Shown here: positions 22,129 through 34,650 of the stretch, in pieces
How positions within the stretch are numbered: position 1 is the first letter of the stretch
Layout of the letters: every line of letters begins with the position of its first letter
NCBI GenBank assembly: GCA_963932465.1
Contig: OZ010792.1
Location: 186,591,377 to 186,655,376 of the forward strand
Direction: 5' to 3'
Length of the DNA: 64,000 nucleotides
Source: Maratus speciosus
Lineage: Eukaryota; Arthropoda; Arachnida; Araneae; Salticidae
Notes under the pieces: model-generated
What the model was told of the DNA's origin: nothing
Seen by the model: only the letters and a program-made list of their open reading frames with translations
Databases searched by the model: none
Program-made: the position numbers and the translations under genes

Positions 22129-23190
22129 ACTTTCTTCTATCTTTACAAGAAGAAAGTATTGGATTCATGAAAATTTTCGAATTCCGGTTTTCGACGGATT
22201 TACACGTTTTAGGGGTCAGAGATTCCAAAAAACATGTTTTTACAAAATGTCTGTCTGTGACTCTGTGAGTCTGTCTGTCTGTCTGTCTGTGTGTATGTGA
22301 CACAAATTTTGTGGGCGCTCTATCTCAAGAACTAATGCACGGAATTTAATAAAAATTGATATTCAGTTAGTGCCTAATACAAATTGATGCTGATTAGTTT
22401 TTGGTGCAAATCGCTCAACAGGTGGCGCTGCAATGCTGTATTTTTCACGATTTTCGCAATAGCTCTATCTCAAGAACTAATGCACGGATTTTGATCAAAC
22501 TTCAGATTTAGTTAGTCCTTGAAATGAATTGATGATGATTACGTTTTGGTGTAAATCGCCCAACAGGTGGCGCTGGTATGATGAATTTTGCAGGATTTAC
22601 ACGATTTCCCCAATAGCTCTATCTTAAGAACTAACGCACGGATTTTCATCAAACTTCAGATTAAGTTAGTCCTTGATATGACTTGCTACTGATTAGGTGT
22701 TGGTGTAAATCGCCCAACAGGTGGCGCTTCTCTGCTGCCTTGTCCACGATTGCCTCAATAGCTCTATCAATAGAACTAATGGACCAATTTTCATCTAACT
22801 TCAGATTTAGCTGTATGTTGACACAAGTTGTTGTTAATTAGGTTTTGGTGTTAATCACCCAATAGGTGGCGCTGCTATGCAGAAATTTTCACGATTTTCG
22901 CTATTGCTCTATCTCAAAAACTAATGTACGGATTTTCTCCAAACTTCAGATTCAGTCAGACGTTGACATAAATTGTTGCTGATTAGGATTTGGTATAAAT
23001 CACCCAATAGGTGGCGCTGCTAGGCAGCATTTTTCTGAATTTAGACGATTTCAGCAATAGTCATATCTCAAGAACTAATGCACGGAATTTCATATCGTTA
23101 GAATCCTCATGAGATGCATAGATTGCCATTTAATTTTGGCAGTGTGATAGCAAATTTTGAAGTATTAACATGTATGAGATAGAAGAAAGT
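22129..23190 (+). mobile_element. Family C tandem-core element, copy 1 (HINE-like)
   Basis: Perfect 14-bp terminal inverted repeats: ACTTTCTTCTATCT (22129-22142) and AGATAGAAGAAAGT (23177-23190). The left end also forms a local hairpin with AGAAGAAAGT at 22149-22158. Inside lie CGGTTTTCGACGGATTTACAC, a GTCT microsatellite (about 22250-22290) and six monomers of about 143-158 bp. Each monomer carries AGAACTAATGCACGGATTT, CATCAAACTTCAGATT and GCCCAACAGGTGGCGCTG. The second copy (51737-56690) shares both ends and extends the homology a few bases further (TTCATTTTT on one side, TTTG on the other), so the true ends may lie slightly outside. Non-coding. Confidence 0.72.
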
Positions 23191-25699
23191 TTTGGGATTG
23201 GTTCATCCGACTAGTTTATTGATGCTTTAGTTCTTCTTGGATACCCACCATAACGAGCCTATACCATGATCAAAAGAAGTATCAAAATCGAAACATTTTT
23301 TCCAAATCTACTTGTTGATACTCACTAAATACTAACTTTTTCCTGAAAGCCAGTTAATAAAAAATGACAATTTGTGTAAAATCCCTTATCATTCAGCTGC
23401 TTTTAGAGAACAACTAAAAATTTGCTCACTTTAACGCCGATATCTTTCTGAATTTTTACGATATTTGACTAGATTTTTTTTTAATAAGTTGCTCCATAGA
23501 GTTGACTATTAAATTATATAAAATGATCCTTGTTATCGTTCGCGCATGCGCAGATAAAAATTATTTCATACAACTGCTCATATTTCCTAAAATATTTAAT
23601 ATATTTATATTCCAATTACACTATATTGTTTCTACTATAATTTGTCAAATTTTCTGAAACCGGCGTTAAATTTGGTTGAAAACCCTGCATGTTATAAGCA
23701 AAAAACATGCAAGAATTTTTTTATTTTTTTAAATAAATCGCTATATCTCTATTAATATACGTGCTATTCTTACACAAAAGAATACACATATTGCACAATG
23801 TCTGTTTATTTATATTCGGTAGCGGTAGATCATTTCGTGCATTTTATTTTACAGGGTGATCCCAAGTATTATTTTTTTTCTTTGATTTTTTATTGGCCCC
23901 CTAATTGCCCCCCTTAATAAATCGACATTGCTAAATATGAGGTTATACCTGTTCTTTTTAATCCTGAAATTCCAGAAGTTTCTGTCAAGTATATTTCTAA
24001 ATATTCGACAAAATGTCTAAAATTGAAAGTTGCCTGTCATTAATGGCAATATAGTGTATTTGCAGAGATTTTTAAATAAGTTTGACAAAGAGAATGTAGG
24101 GAAACACTCTTGATTTCTAGTAGGAGACTCTAGAACTCTCTAGCAAAGGGAACTAGAATTTATAGAGATGACATGAAACTTTTTTTTCTAGAGCCACAAT
24201 TTAGTTTCTAGATGGCAGAACTATATTTTTTTTCTCAGTGCGGGTCTTCTCGCGGAAATAGCTTTTTGCCTGTTATATTTCTGCTCACGTTAGATTTTAA
24301 GAGGAATTTATATCTCCTAAGGGAAAAAAAAATGTTTTGCTAGATTTAGGCAGGTTACGCATTTTGAATACATTAAATTAGTTCAACCAGATTAAAACAA
24401 TTCTGTGTCACTTTAATGGTTAGGTCATTTTTTTGTGCTTTTATCTTCTGTTCCTCTTTTAACTAAGTTCTTTCGCAAATGAGCGCTGATGGGGATTCTG
24501 TAGAATTGAGACCAACATTTAATCTGTTTTACATGGACATGCTTCAAAGTTGTCATTATTTTTATTATTGTTATTTATATATATATATTCATCTAATTAG
24601 ACATACATTATTAAGCGTGCATTGTTACAAAATAATGGATTAGGAACAATTGTGATATATTTTCGTTTTATGCTCTGCATTTATATCAGTTCATTTACTG
24701 TACTTCTCAGTGACGTAACATACGGCAGTTGGAGTGGAAAATGTTACGAGACCTAAAGGCAGGAGGACCCTTCAGTGTCTCCGAGGACCTTAATTCCAGA
24801 GAATCGAAAAAAATTCCCTAAGGAAATGTCTCGGCCCCTACGGCAATGCGTCCGCCAAGTTCGCACAAGCCGTAAGCTACCTTTTCCTGAACCATTTCGA
24901 CATACTTTTCATCCCCTCATAACGTCGTTTTAGGGAGAGATGTAGAAATTTTTCTTTTATACACATGTTCGTATGATCAAACTGAACTAGGTTCCACGAT
25001 TTCATGTTTTTGTATTTAGTAGTTTTCGAAATATCAAATTCCGAAAAAGCGCTTTTTTGTCACTGACTCACTTCTCATCATCAAATAACTCAGGTACTTC
25101 TAAAAGTCGTAGAATCATGAAATTTCACAAGTAAGTCGGGTTTGTAGCACAATTAACCAGAAAAATCTGAAAACACAGAATTTTCGCCTCTAAACCCTTC
25201 AAACAGGGGGTATTGATTTTGCCGTAAACAGTTCCTTAACAACATTGGCCCAATTCAATTGGGCCAATGTTGGTCGCCAAAACTCGATTACAGAGTTTTG
25301 AAGGTGTCACGTAATTTCAAGCAGAATTAAATTTAAATGCTTTTCCAAAAATGTTTGTTGAATAGAAAAAATAAATATACCTGAAAATTTTAATCAGTAT
25401 AGGTTATGATCTACTCACGATATTAAAACAATAAAACATTTAACAAAATATAATTGCAATTCGGTACTTTTCCGATATAGTAGCCTTGGCGAAATAGAGA
25501 AAATTGCCTTAACGTGAAAAGAAATTTGGTATAACGCATTTTATGGCAATCTATTTACTGTTTCATATACACAAGCAATTTTTTCCATATGTACACAATT
25601 TATTTAATGTAAGGAACCCGTTTATTTATTTTTTTTTTGTATACAAACAGAAATAATTTGTATATAAAAAACAATATTTTATACATGTATAAATAAAAT

Positions 25700-25751
<52 letters not shown>

Positions 25752-26810
25752 ATATATAAATACATATAAAAACAACATAAAAGTTCATCAGGTTTGTTTT
25801 CATAGTTGCTTATATCATTTGGCAACATATTTCAGTTTCTGAAGCCCGAATTGCGTCAAGATTTTAAAAAAATGTCAAGGTTCCTACAGTAGAAAAATAT
25901 CCTAACTCTCCTATGGAAATTTAAAAATCTCCTTTTATTAAATGAAATGTGTAACTAATAAAGCTGTCTTTAATGATGTGCGACAGATGCGGTATCCGAA
26001 GACCGCTGCTAATGTTATTATATTGTATTAATAGCCTACTTACTGTTAATTTATTAGCCCCCGGTACGGTATGCTATTTCTTTCTCCCAGCTTATTTTAG
26101 GTCATCTCTAAAAAATAACGTTACCTTACAGAAACCAGTCGTAAAACAAAGCAGTACGATTAAATACTCTATAGCAATATTTTAAACTTCTAAGTATCGC
26201 ACATTTTCAATTTTAATACCGTCATATTGGGAAAAAAAGTACTTTTAAATGCAATTTGTTTGAAAACTACATTTCCATTTACTTTTGAAATATTAATTTT
26301 TTTGTTGTTTTTGGAACCATTTGCTTAATATTGGCAACGGAAGTACTCCATTTCTGTAGAAAGTAAAGGAAAAATAGTTGTCAAATATTAATTATATATT
26401 TTTGTTGCCATTTTTTTCATAACAACCGAAAGAAAAGGTAATTAAAATACGTGCTATTTTGAAAAAATATAAATGAATGATTTCTGTGAAAACATGGTGC
26501 TATTATAAACTATATTTAATAGACGCTTTCAGTGTGACGTCAGTCATTACGTTTTGGTTGGAAATTGATTCGAAACAAGCGGTTGCTGTGCATAATTTCT
26601 TTTTAAATATAAATCGTAGAAAATGTTACCAGTACATATCAAGTATTAAAACACTCAGATTTGCGATCAACCAAAATGTCACTGAAATCATCTATTTTAA
26701 GTATCTATATTAATGTTACAAACAAATGAAGGCCTGTGGGATGAAGGCTATGAACAGCCGTTTTTTTTGGTCGAGTTTCTTTAATGACGACATTTTTTTC
26801 CCTTTCTTTT
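23191..26810. other. Mostly AT-rich DNA, unassigned, with a palindrome and an AT microsatellite
   Basis: There is no supported gene. It includes a 31-bp perfect palindrome (25241-25271) and an (AT)n tract (about 25702-25743). A word cluster GGTCGCCAAAACTCGATTACAG (about 25272) recurs near 36980, so an old dispersed repeat is present. The open frames at 25973-26185 and 26477-26713 show no recognisable domain. Confidence 0.4.
25241..25271. repeat. 31-bp perfect palindrome
   Basis: AACATTGGCCCAATT, one central C, then AATTGGGCCAATGTT. It forms a perfect 15-bp stem. It may be an element end or cruciform site; no function can be assigned. Confidence 0.75.
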
Positions 26811-26950
26811 AGGTAGCTTTTATTACAAAAAGCTACCTATTGCAGCCGTTCGGAGGAAAGCGATTTCAAAAAAAATTTGCTATATTTTCATCGACCATGA
26901 CCCCCAGACCCCGAAACCACCCTCCGTTCAAATGTTGATATATATATCAT
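26811..26950 (+). mobile_element. Family D 5'-end fragment
   Basis: It starts with the hairpin AGGTAGCTTTT (26811-26821) and AAAAGCTACCT (26828-26838), followed by TTGCAGCCGTTCGGAGGAAAG, CATGACCCCCAGACCCCG and a short AT run. This is the same head found in the head-to-head dimer at 45640-45890. No monomers follow, so it is a truncated end. Confidence 0.7.
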
Positions 26951-27599
26951 GGAAGACGGTAGTATTGCGAGTGACGCAGCCTTAAGCCTAAAATCGTATC
27001 GTAGAATTCGTAGATGGCGGAACTCATATATACGGCTAACTCGACATCAAAGAAAACGCGAAAAGCCGCCTTTTAATATCTCCGCAGATATAGGTCCTAT
27101 TGTTCTGATTTTTCTAGAACAGTCTTATATCTGCAGTCTAATCGTATACTGAAATTTTTTCATTTCTACGTGCAGTATATTTTGAGATCTAAATAGCCAT
27201 TTTTAAAGCGAAAGCGTTCGTACGGTATGTAAGAAGTTCCTAATTTCAAAATCTCGAAAACAGTTCTAACGATTTTTTTTAAATTGATATATAGTATAAA
27301 TCTGATTAAGACGAGGTGAATAACACTTTTCTTTTTTCTGGGAAAACTCTAATTTTATTTTTAATTCACTTTTTTTTCCTCCGAAAATGATCTTATTAAA
27401 ATTAATATATAATATAAATCTATTTTAGGTGAACCGAATAAGACCATGTGTGTTTCCAGGAAGACTCTTATTCGTTTTATAATAAGCATGAAAAATCGGA
27501 CTATATTTTTCCACCATTTATGGGAATTTCACCGAAGTTGTGTCTACTGTATTCATGCGCTTAATTTCTTCTGATCAACGTTTAGTGCGAAGTTTACGA
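26951..27599. other. Unassigned AT-rich DNA
   Basis: A 67-residue arginine-rich frame (26949-27152) is open but has no recognisable domain, and it begins inside the family D fragment. No gene is called. Confidence 0.35.
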
Positions 27600-27672
27600 T
27601 CCTTCCGTAGCTCAGTCGGTTAAGTGCGGGCCTCGCAATACATAGGTCACGAGGTCTGTCCTCTTTGAAGCA
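27600..27672 (+). pseudogene. tRNA-derived relic
   Basis: TCCTTCCGTAGCTCAGTCGG gives an acceptor-like start and a good box A/D-arm (TAGCTCAGTCGG). A possible anticodon loop CTCGCAA follows. Box B is decayed (GAGGTCTGTCC) and the 3' acceptor complement is missing. It is probably a tRNA pseudogene or the head of a SINE. Confidence 0.5.
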
Positions 27673-27816
27673 GTCAGCATTTTTTTTAAGCATATATATA
27701 TAGATTTATTTTGTAAATGCAATATATTGCACCTCAGTGCATTATTTATAAGAAATATTTTAAATGAGTTGCATTAATTGCATTACTTTTATAAAAATCA
27801 TTCATTTGATTTTGTA

Positions 27817-28030
27817 AGCTTTTCAATGCTGAAGTTTAAATCTAGAATTTTATTAACAAAAAATAATAAAATATAGAACCTAGATTAAAATTATTACTAG
27901 TGTTTTAAATGAATTGCATTACTAGCTTTTCAATGCTGAAGTTTAAATCCAGAATTTTATTAACAAAAAATAATAAAATATAGAACCTAGATTAAAATTA
28001 TTACTAGTGTTTTAAATGAATTGCATTACT
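27817..28030 (+). repeat. Tandem duplication, 107-bp unit, two copies
   Basis: Copies at 27817-27923 and 27924-28030 are nearly identical (AAATCTAG against AAATCCAG is the difference seen). The unit begins AGCTTTTCAATGCTGAAG. A recent local duplication without coding content. Confidence 0.85.
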
Positions 28031-30309
28031 TTTATAAAAATCATTTCATACTCCAGTAAGATTTGTAAAGCTGAAAACTAATCAAGGGATAATGAAGTAT
28101 AAAAAATTATTTTAAGTCTTTATTAACCAAAAATATAGAAGAATTTTTCATTATCGCTGAACTTTTATTGCATTTTAATAATTTGCGAATCATAACAAAT
28201 AATATATATATACACTTTTTTTGCGAAATAATTAATTTTTAAATAATTAAAAATCACTTATCAGGCAGAAATTTGTTGTTAATTCACTAATTAGTCATTT
28301 GAAGACTACCGCTTAAAAGCTTAAGACGTTTATTTAAAAAACCATCTGGTAGACAAAATTTAGTGAATTTTGGAACGTCAATTCCGATTTAACGTGAACT
28401 AAAATTATGAATAATATTATAAAAAATGAGATATTGGGGTGGGGATGGATTAGTAATTAATTTTGTCTTTGCATTTTCTTATTCATAATTTTACTTTAAA
28501 AAATGATGAGAATTCTAAAAAATATTTTTTAAGGTAACGAAATTAATGCAATAAAAACTGTTTAAAATCTAAGAACACAGGTTTTTGACGTTTATTTTAA
28601 TAAATTTTCTGATAGGCAAAATCTAATGAATTTAGAAACGTCAATTTTGATTTAATGTGATATAAAATTAATAATAATAAAAGGTATTTTGAGAGGGGGG
28701 GGGGGATAATAATTAATTTTGTCATTAAATTTTATTATTCTTAATTTTTTTTATATATAAGAATACTTAACTCTAATGAAATTAATGTAAAAAAAAAACC
28801 TAGCTCAAGATCTGGAATTTTAACTCTAAAGTAAATAAATGATGGAGAAATATTGTGCCTATTACTGAGTAAAACTGAAGTATTTTAGTACTTCAGAGTC
28901 AGTGTACACATTTTTCTCGAGTATTTCAGTATCATTTAATAACATTTAATCTAGCATATTTTTAAAACATTTTTACTGTTAAAGATTTTTTTATTCAACT
29001 TCATCAAATTTGGTTCAACAGATGGCAGCAGCAGCAATCTAGACAGTTAATATTTTTATTCTGTCAGATTTTCAAGTAAGGATTTCCTCAATAAATATTA
29101 AATAAAAGTTGAGAAATCTCTTGAAATTAATAGCATTACTCATAAATGAAAACAGGAATAATCGAGAACTCTTTGGATTGCATACATGTTAATTTATTTT
29201 TAATAATCACTAATTTGAGTTTCACTGCTCTCGCGCTGGCTACCATATTGGAAGGGTCAGAAAACGTCCCTAGATCACGCTCTCAGTTACTTCATTCGTT
29301 AACATAGGCTGAATTGGTGTTGCTGAGTCTAGTCTTCTTTCCTGTGTCTGATAGTTACATACATCAATAATTAAATGATTTTCTGCATGGTATCGCCATC
29401 TACTGGCTAAATTCAGCATTAACAATAAATGGGAAATGCTGACAATATATGGGAAAATAAACAATAAATAACAATATAAACAATAAATGGGAAAAATAAC
29501 ACAGAAAAAATTAAGTGAAATAAAACCTCAAATTAAATAATTCAGTTGGCTAACTAAATTATTAAACCGTTTCCTAGCATTAAAAATTTCAAGGTACAAA
29601 ATATAATTAAAATCTGTTTTTGAAGTATTTTACATTGCTTGTTGCAGGATTAGTTAAATACATCAATAATTAAATGCTTCTCTGCATGGTATCGCCATCT
29701 ATTGCCTAAATTCAGCATTAACAATAAATGGGGGGGGGGATATCACAATAAAAGTTTCTTTTCAATAATGGGAGCAATAATAATGTATTTTATGCATTTT
29801 ATACAGTTGTATCCAGTAAATCTAATATCCTACCACCCCAATACAACTATAGATTAAAAACTTACATGATGGGAAATTATTTCTTAGAAAATAAAAAATC
29901 AGTAATTTCCAAATAAATTTTATTTGAAAGTATTTTTTTGCTTACAATTTTATTGTATTTTTAATAAAAAGGTTTAAAGAGTAATATTTCTTTATATTTT
30001 TCTTAAGAAAGTAAACTTTTACATAGTAAGTTTTAACAAAGCTTTCTATATCTGTGAAACAAACCATAACCCCCCCCCCCACACACACACACACACATTT
30101 TGTATATTACTTCCATATCTTACTAAAAAGTTCTTAAAAAAATCAAATAGCACAGCACTCTTTACAATATAAGTATCAGGTATGCTTTTTTGACGGGGGG
30201 GGGGGGGGGGGAGGGAATTAAAGGTGAATGGAAATCACGATTATGAGTTCCTATCATTAGCCTCTAAATTTTTTTTTATCTTTTTATTATTAACTTAAAA
30301 AAAGTAATG
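28031..30309. other. AT-rich DNA with diverged direct repeats and simple repeats
   Basis: A diverged direct repeat pair lies at about 28322-28450 and 28583-28705 (GACGTTTATTT..., GGCAAAATCTAATGAATTT...AACGTCAATT). A better conserved pair lies at 29355-29433 and 29654-29733 (ACATCAATAATTAAATG, CTGCATGGTATCGCCATCTA). Runs of C, (CA)n and G occur at about 30070-30098 and 30196-30210. No gene was recognised. Confidence 0.5.
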
Positions 30310-31399
30310 ATATCAATTAAAAAAACCCTTAACGGGTTAAAAGTTTGTGACGCAGCGCTTTATCTTATTGCTATAAGAATTTTAAATATGGAACTTAAAA
30401 ATAATGATATCAAATTTTAAGTGACGCTATATTATTTATTTTATCATTTTATTTTTGTTTTATTTATAATTGCATGCGTAAGAATTATGTTAAATTTAAA
30501 AGGATGTATAAAAATTTATTCATTGATGCGTTATCATTTACATTTTTCATAAATTCAAACTATGAGTTTTAAAAGATATGATATCAAAATTTAAGTGACG
30601 CCTTGATGTAGCCTTAAACAATGTTTTAAAATTCAATTTTAATTATTTTCGATTTGGCTAAATATATTTACACATCCAACCAAAACTTTTAATTTTCCAA
30701 TATACTGTTAAAAATACCACTTTCAATGAACCTGTACAATGCACTGTAATGTATTTATATGAATAAATTGATTTATCTTTTGTACCACGCTATCCAAAAT
30801 CAAAAGTAAAATTTATGTAAGTGATTTCTTTGCGTCATTGTATCCAAACTAAGCGAAATATATGCAAATGGATATTATGACGTAAAGAAATCACTTACAT
30901 AAATTTTACTTTTGATTTTGGATAGCGTGGTACAAAAGATAAATCAATTTATTCATATAAATACATTACAGTGCGTTGTACAGGTTCAGTGAAAGTGGTA
31001 TTTTTAACAGTATATTGGAAAATTAAAAGTTTTGGTTAGATGTGTAAATATATTTAGCCAAATCGAAAATAATTAAAATTGAATTTTAAAACATTGTTTA
31101 AGGCTACATCAAGGCGTCACTTAAATTTTGATATCATATCTTTTAAAATTCATATTTTGAATTTATGAAAAATGTAAATGATAACGCATCAATGAATAAA
31201 TTTTTATACATCCTTTTAAATTTAACATAATTCTTATGCATGCAATTATAAATAAAACAAAAATAAAATGATAAAATAAATAATATAGCGTCACTTAAAA
31301 TTTGATATCATTATTTTTAAGTTCCATATTTAAAATTCTTATAGCAATAAGATAAAGCGCTGCGTCACAAACTTTTAACCCGTTAAGGGTTTTTTTAAT

Positions 31400-31405
<6 letters not shown>
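30310..31405. repeat. 1.1-kb near-perfect palindrome (foldback element)
   Basis: The left arm starts ATATCAATTAAAAAAACCC and runs to about 30846. The right arm mirrors it from about 30869 to 31405, ending AATTGATAT. The centre is a roughly 22-bp loop flanked by TATCCA/TGGATA. Both arms carry the same words in mirror order (GTTTGTGACGCAGCGC, TTAAGTGACGC, TACATTACAGTGC...), with only scattered differences. The CCCTTAACGGGTTAA near each end is suggestive of a transposon end, but I cannot assign a superfamily. Short open frames on the arms are incidental. Confidence 0.88.
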
Positions 31406-31447
<42 letters not shown>

Positions 31448-31465
31448 ATATATATATATATATAT

Positions 31466-31466
<1 letters not shown>
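31401..31466. repeat. (TA)n microsatellite
   Basis: Near-pure TA with one CC interruption, between the palindrome and the (TCA)n tail of the RTE element. Confidence 0.85.
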
Positions 31467-31499
<33 letters not shown>

Positions 31500-34204
31500 A
31501 CCGTTTTCAATCCACTGCTGGATGTAGGTCTCCCCCAGATTTTTCCAATGTTTCCTGTCTAGTGCTTTAGTCATCCAATTTACACTGGCTACTTTTCTGA
31601 TTTCATCACTCCATCTTACTTGAGGTCGTCTTCTTGGCCGTTTTACATCTCTGGGATACCACTGTAGGGTGTTTGTGCTCCATCTATTGTCTTGTCTTCT
31701 TGTGATGTGCCCAGCCCATTTCCATTTTAGCCGTTTAATTCTTTCAATGATGTCAAAAACTTTCGTCTGACTTCTTATCCAGGTTATTCTTTTTCTGTCT
31801 CTTCTAGTTATACCTAGCATACATCTTTCCATACTTCTCTGTGTTGTTTGTAATCTTTGTACCATCCGTTTTGTTAGCGTCCATGTTTCTGCTCCATAAG
31901 TTAGGACAGGCAAAACACATTGGTTAAATACCTTTCTTTTCAAACACAGGGGCATGCTACTCTTCAGAATAATATTGTTCTTCCCAAAAGCACTCCATCC
32001 ATTTCTTATTCTTCTATTGATTTCATTCATGATACTATTATCAGATGATATTTCTTGCCCAAGGTACACATAACTTTGCACTTCTTTAATTTCAGTGTTG
32101 TTGTAGACGATTTTCTTTTTTGATGCAAATGAATTGAATATCACCTTAGTCTTTTCCAAGTTTATTTTTAATCCCACATTAATGCTAGTTTCTGCCAAAT
32201 CTTTTAGCATATTTTCCAATTCTTCAGGACTGTTACTGAAAATTAAAATGTCGTCAGCGAATCGGAGATGACTTAAATATTCCCCATTTATTCTAATCCC
32301 TTTGTTTTCCCAATCCAGCTTCTTGAAAATATTTTCTAAGACAGCAGTAAAAAGCTTAGGCGAAATGGTGTCTCCTTGTCTTACCCCTCTTCCAAGCTTG
32401 ATCTTTGCTTTTCCTTTGTCCAAGCGGATGGTTGCTGTTGCTTTCTTGTAAATCTTCTTTATAATATTGATGTAAGGTTTGTCTATACCAATGTCCTCCG
32501 GAGATTCTACTACTGCTGATGTGTAGACCGAATCAAATGCTTTTTCATAATCAATAAAGGCAAGGCAAAGAGGTAAATTATATTCCTTATGTTTTTCTAT
32601 GAGTTCCCTTACCGTTTGGATATGATCCATTGTGCTGAATCCACTTCGGAATCCTGCTTGTTCTCTAGGTTGAGCTGAGTCCAGAGCTGATTCAAGTCTT
32701 GTCGTTAAAACTTTGGTGAAAATTTTATAAATCACTGACAGTAAGCTGATTGGACGGTAGTTTTTAATGTTTTCCTTCTCTCCTTTCTTGTAAAGTAGCA
32801 CCATCACAGCATTATTCCAATCTTCTGGTACATCTGACTTCTGGAGACATTTGGAAAACAGTAAGGATAGCATTTTTGCAAATTCTTCTCCTGCTTCTTT
32901 GATAAGGTCGATTGTAATTCCATCTTCTCTGGGGCATTTACCTTTTTTCATAAATTTAATTGCTTGTAAAACTTCGTCTGTCGTCACTGGGATTATGGCA
33001 TCGGTTTCTGTTAAGTTTTCTCGTGGATCATATAAGTTGATTTCCCTCTGATCTTCACATTTTTATAAATCGTTATAGAATTTTTCGACAATGTGTACTA
33101 TTTCTTTATTGATTTTGGTGATTGTTCCATCTGCCCTCTTTAGTGCAAAAATACCTTTTCTTCCAACACAAAGTTTTCGCCTAGCTGATTTTAAACTTTT
33201 GTTATCTTCTAGAATTTTCTTGACAAGATCAGAGTTAAATTTTCTGATATCTTCTGTAACACATTTTCTTACCGTGTTACATAATTCAGCATATTCAACT
33301 CTTGATTTAGGATCGTTTTTCTTCATTTTAAATTCTCTGCGTTTCTTCATCAATCTTCTTGTTTCTTCTGTTATTTTCTTTGTCTGCTTTACTTGTGCAT
33401 CGCCGGCTATCTTCTTTGCAATATCTTGTAGAGTACTGGTTAGTTTCTTGTTCACTACTGTAACATCTTGCTCTTCTTCTAAAGCTGATTGAAGTACTTG
33501 GAAACGGTTTTTAAGTTCCAAATGGAATTCTTCTTTATGTTTCTGGAGATTTATTATATCGATTGATTTCTTTGAGTGTTGCAAAAGCTTCATTCTTTCC
33601 ACTTTAGTATTTAACAGCAGTTTGCATCTAACCAACCTGTGATCACTTCCTGTATTGAAGTTATTGAGAACGCTGCAATTCTGAATAAGATGCTTATTGT
33701 TTGTTAAGATGTAGTCGATTTCACTTGTTGAGCCATTTGCACAACGCCATGTCCATTTTCTTTGTGGCTTTTTCTTGAAAAATAAATTCATGATATACAA
33801 CTGTTCACATTCTGCAAACTCAATCAATCTGTTTCCTCTTTCATTTCGCACCCCATATCCATGATTTCCTACTGATAACTCACCTTTCTCTTTTTCCCCA
33901 ATTCTAGCATAACAGTCTCCCATTATTAATTTTATGTAGCATTTTCCCTTTTGATGCATTGAAGCTACTTCTTCATAGAAATCCTCAACTTCTTCATCAG
34001 TATAGTTTACTGTTGGTGGATAAACTTGGACAATTTGCAACTTGTATCTTCTGGACACTTGTATTACTAACCTTGCAACTCTATCTGATGCACTATCATA
34101 TTCTACGATGTGATTCTTCCACCTTTTATGAATCAGAAATCCTACACCGCTTGTTCTTCCATCTTCTGTGCCTCTGTAGTATAATACATGTCCGCTGGCA
34201 AGAT
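31467..34204 (-). mobile_element. 5'-truncated RTE-type non-LTR retrotransposon
   Basis: Read on the minus strand it carries an endonuclease-reverse transcriptase frame and ends in a (TGA/ATG)n triplet tail (31467-31499 on the plus strand, (TCA)n). It has no real 3' UTR and no poly-A. A single endonuclease-RT ORF followed directly by a short-repeat tail is characteristic of the RTE group. The 5' end is lost: coding sequence is cut at about 34204 inside the endonuclease, exactly where family D sequence begins. Confidence 0.85.
31497..34204 (-). pseudogene. RTE endonuclease-reverse transcriptase, truncated, one stop codon
   Basis: One frame runs from about 34200 to 31497, broken only by an in-frame TAA at about 33063-33065. 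The upstream part is the endonuclease, missing its first block. It includes GHVLYY, VYPP and GSDHRL near its end. The usual GDFNA motif reads GDCYA, so the conserved Asn is lost. The downstream 496 residues hold RT: D146 in FIDYEKAF, GVRQGDTISP (201-210) and FADD (243-246). They end with the LTYGAETW and WAGHITRR blocks typical of RTE C-termini. Proteins of this kind are often annotated as craniofacial development protein 2-like by homology to the endonuclease. With the stop, the GDCYA change and the truncation, this copy is dead. Confidence 0.9.
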
Positions 34205-34610
34205 CTCAGGCGTGACAAAAATCAGGTCATTTCAAAATGCCAGCCACGCTAGAAATTCAAAGTGCTATAACTCAGCCATTTTTTAAGATATAAACGAAAC
34301 AAAACCTGCTCCGGAATCTTTGTATCAAGGTCAAACACATAAAAAAAATATTTTTTAATTTTTCAATTTTTTCATACCACATTTCAAATTTTAAATTTTT
34401 TTTTAAAAATTTAAATGGCCGCCATTTTGAAACAAAATGGCGGATGAAGCTGGCTAACGAACTGGGTTGAGACATTGGTATGTCCTATGTATACACGAAA
34501 TTTCACCCGAATCGGTTCATAAATACGAGAGTTACCGGTTTTTATATACTTACAGCTTTAATTCATAATATTATGGTTTTTGATGGTGGTAGGTTATGTT
34601 TAATTATTGG

Positions 34611-34650
<40 letters not shown>

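Noticed and set aside
30310..31405. piggyBac element because of CCC next to TTAA-like sequence
   Set aside because: TTAA does not lie directly beside the CCC on both sides, so the required target arrangement is not shown.
31295..31510. Asp-rich and Ile/Tyr-repeat frame
   Set aside because: It is a translation of the TCA and TA microsatellites and the palindrome arm.
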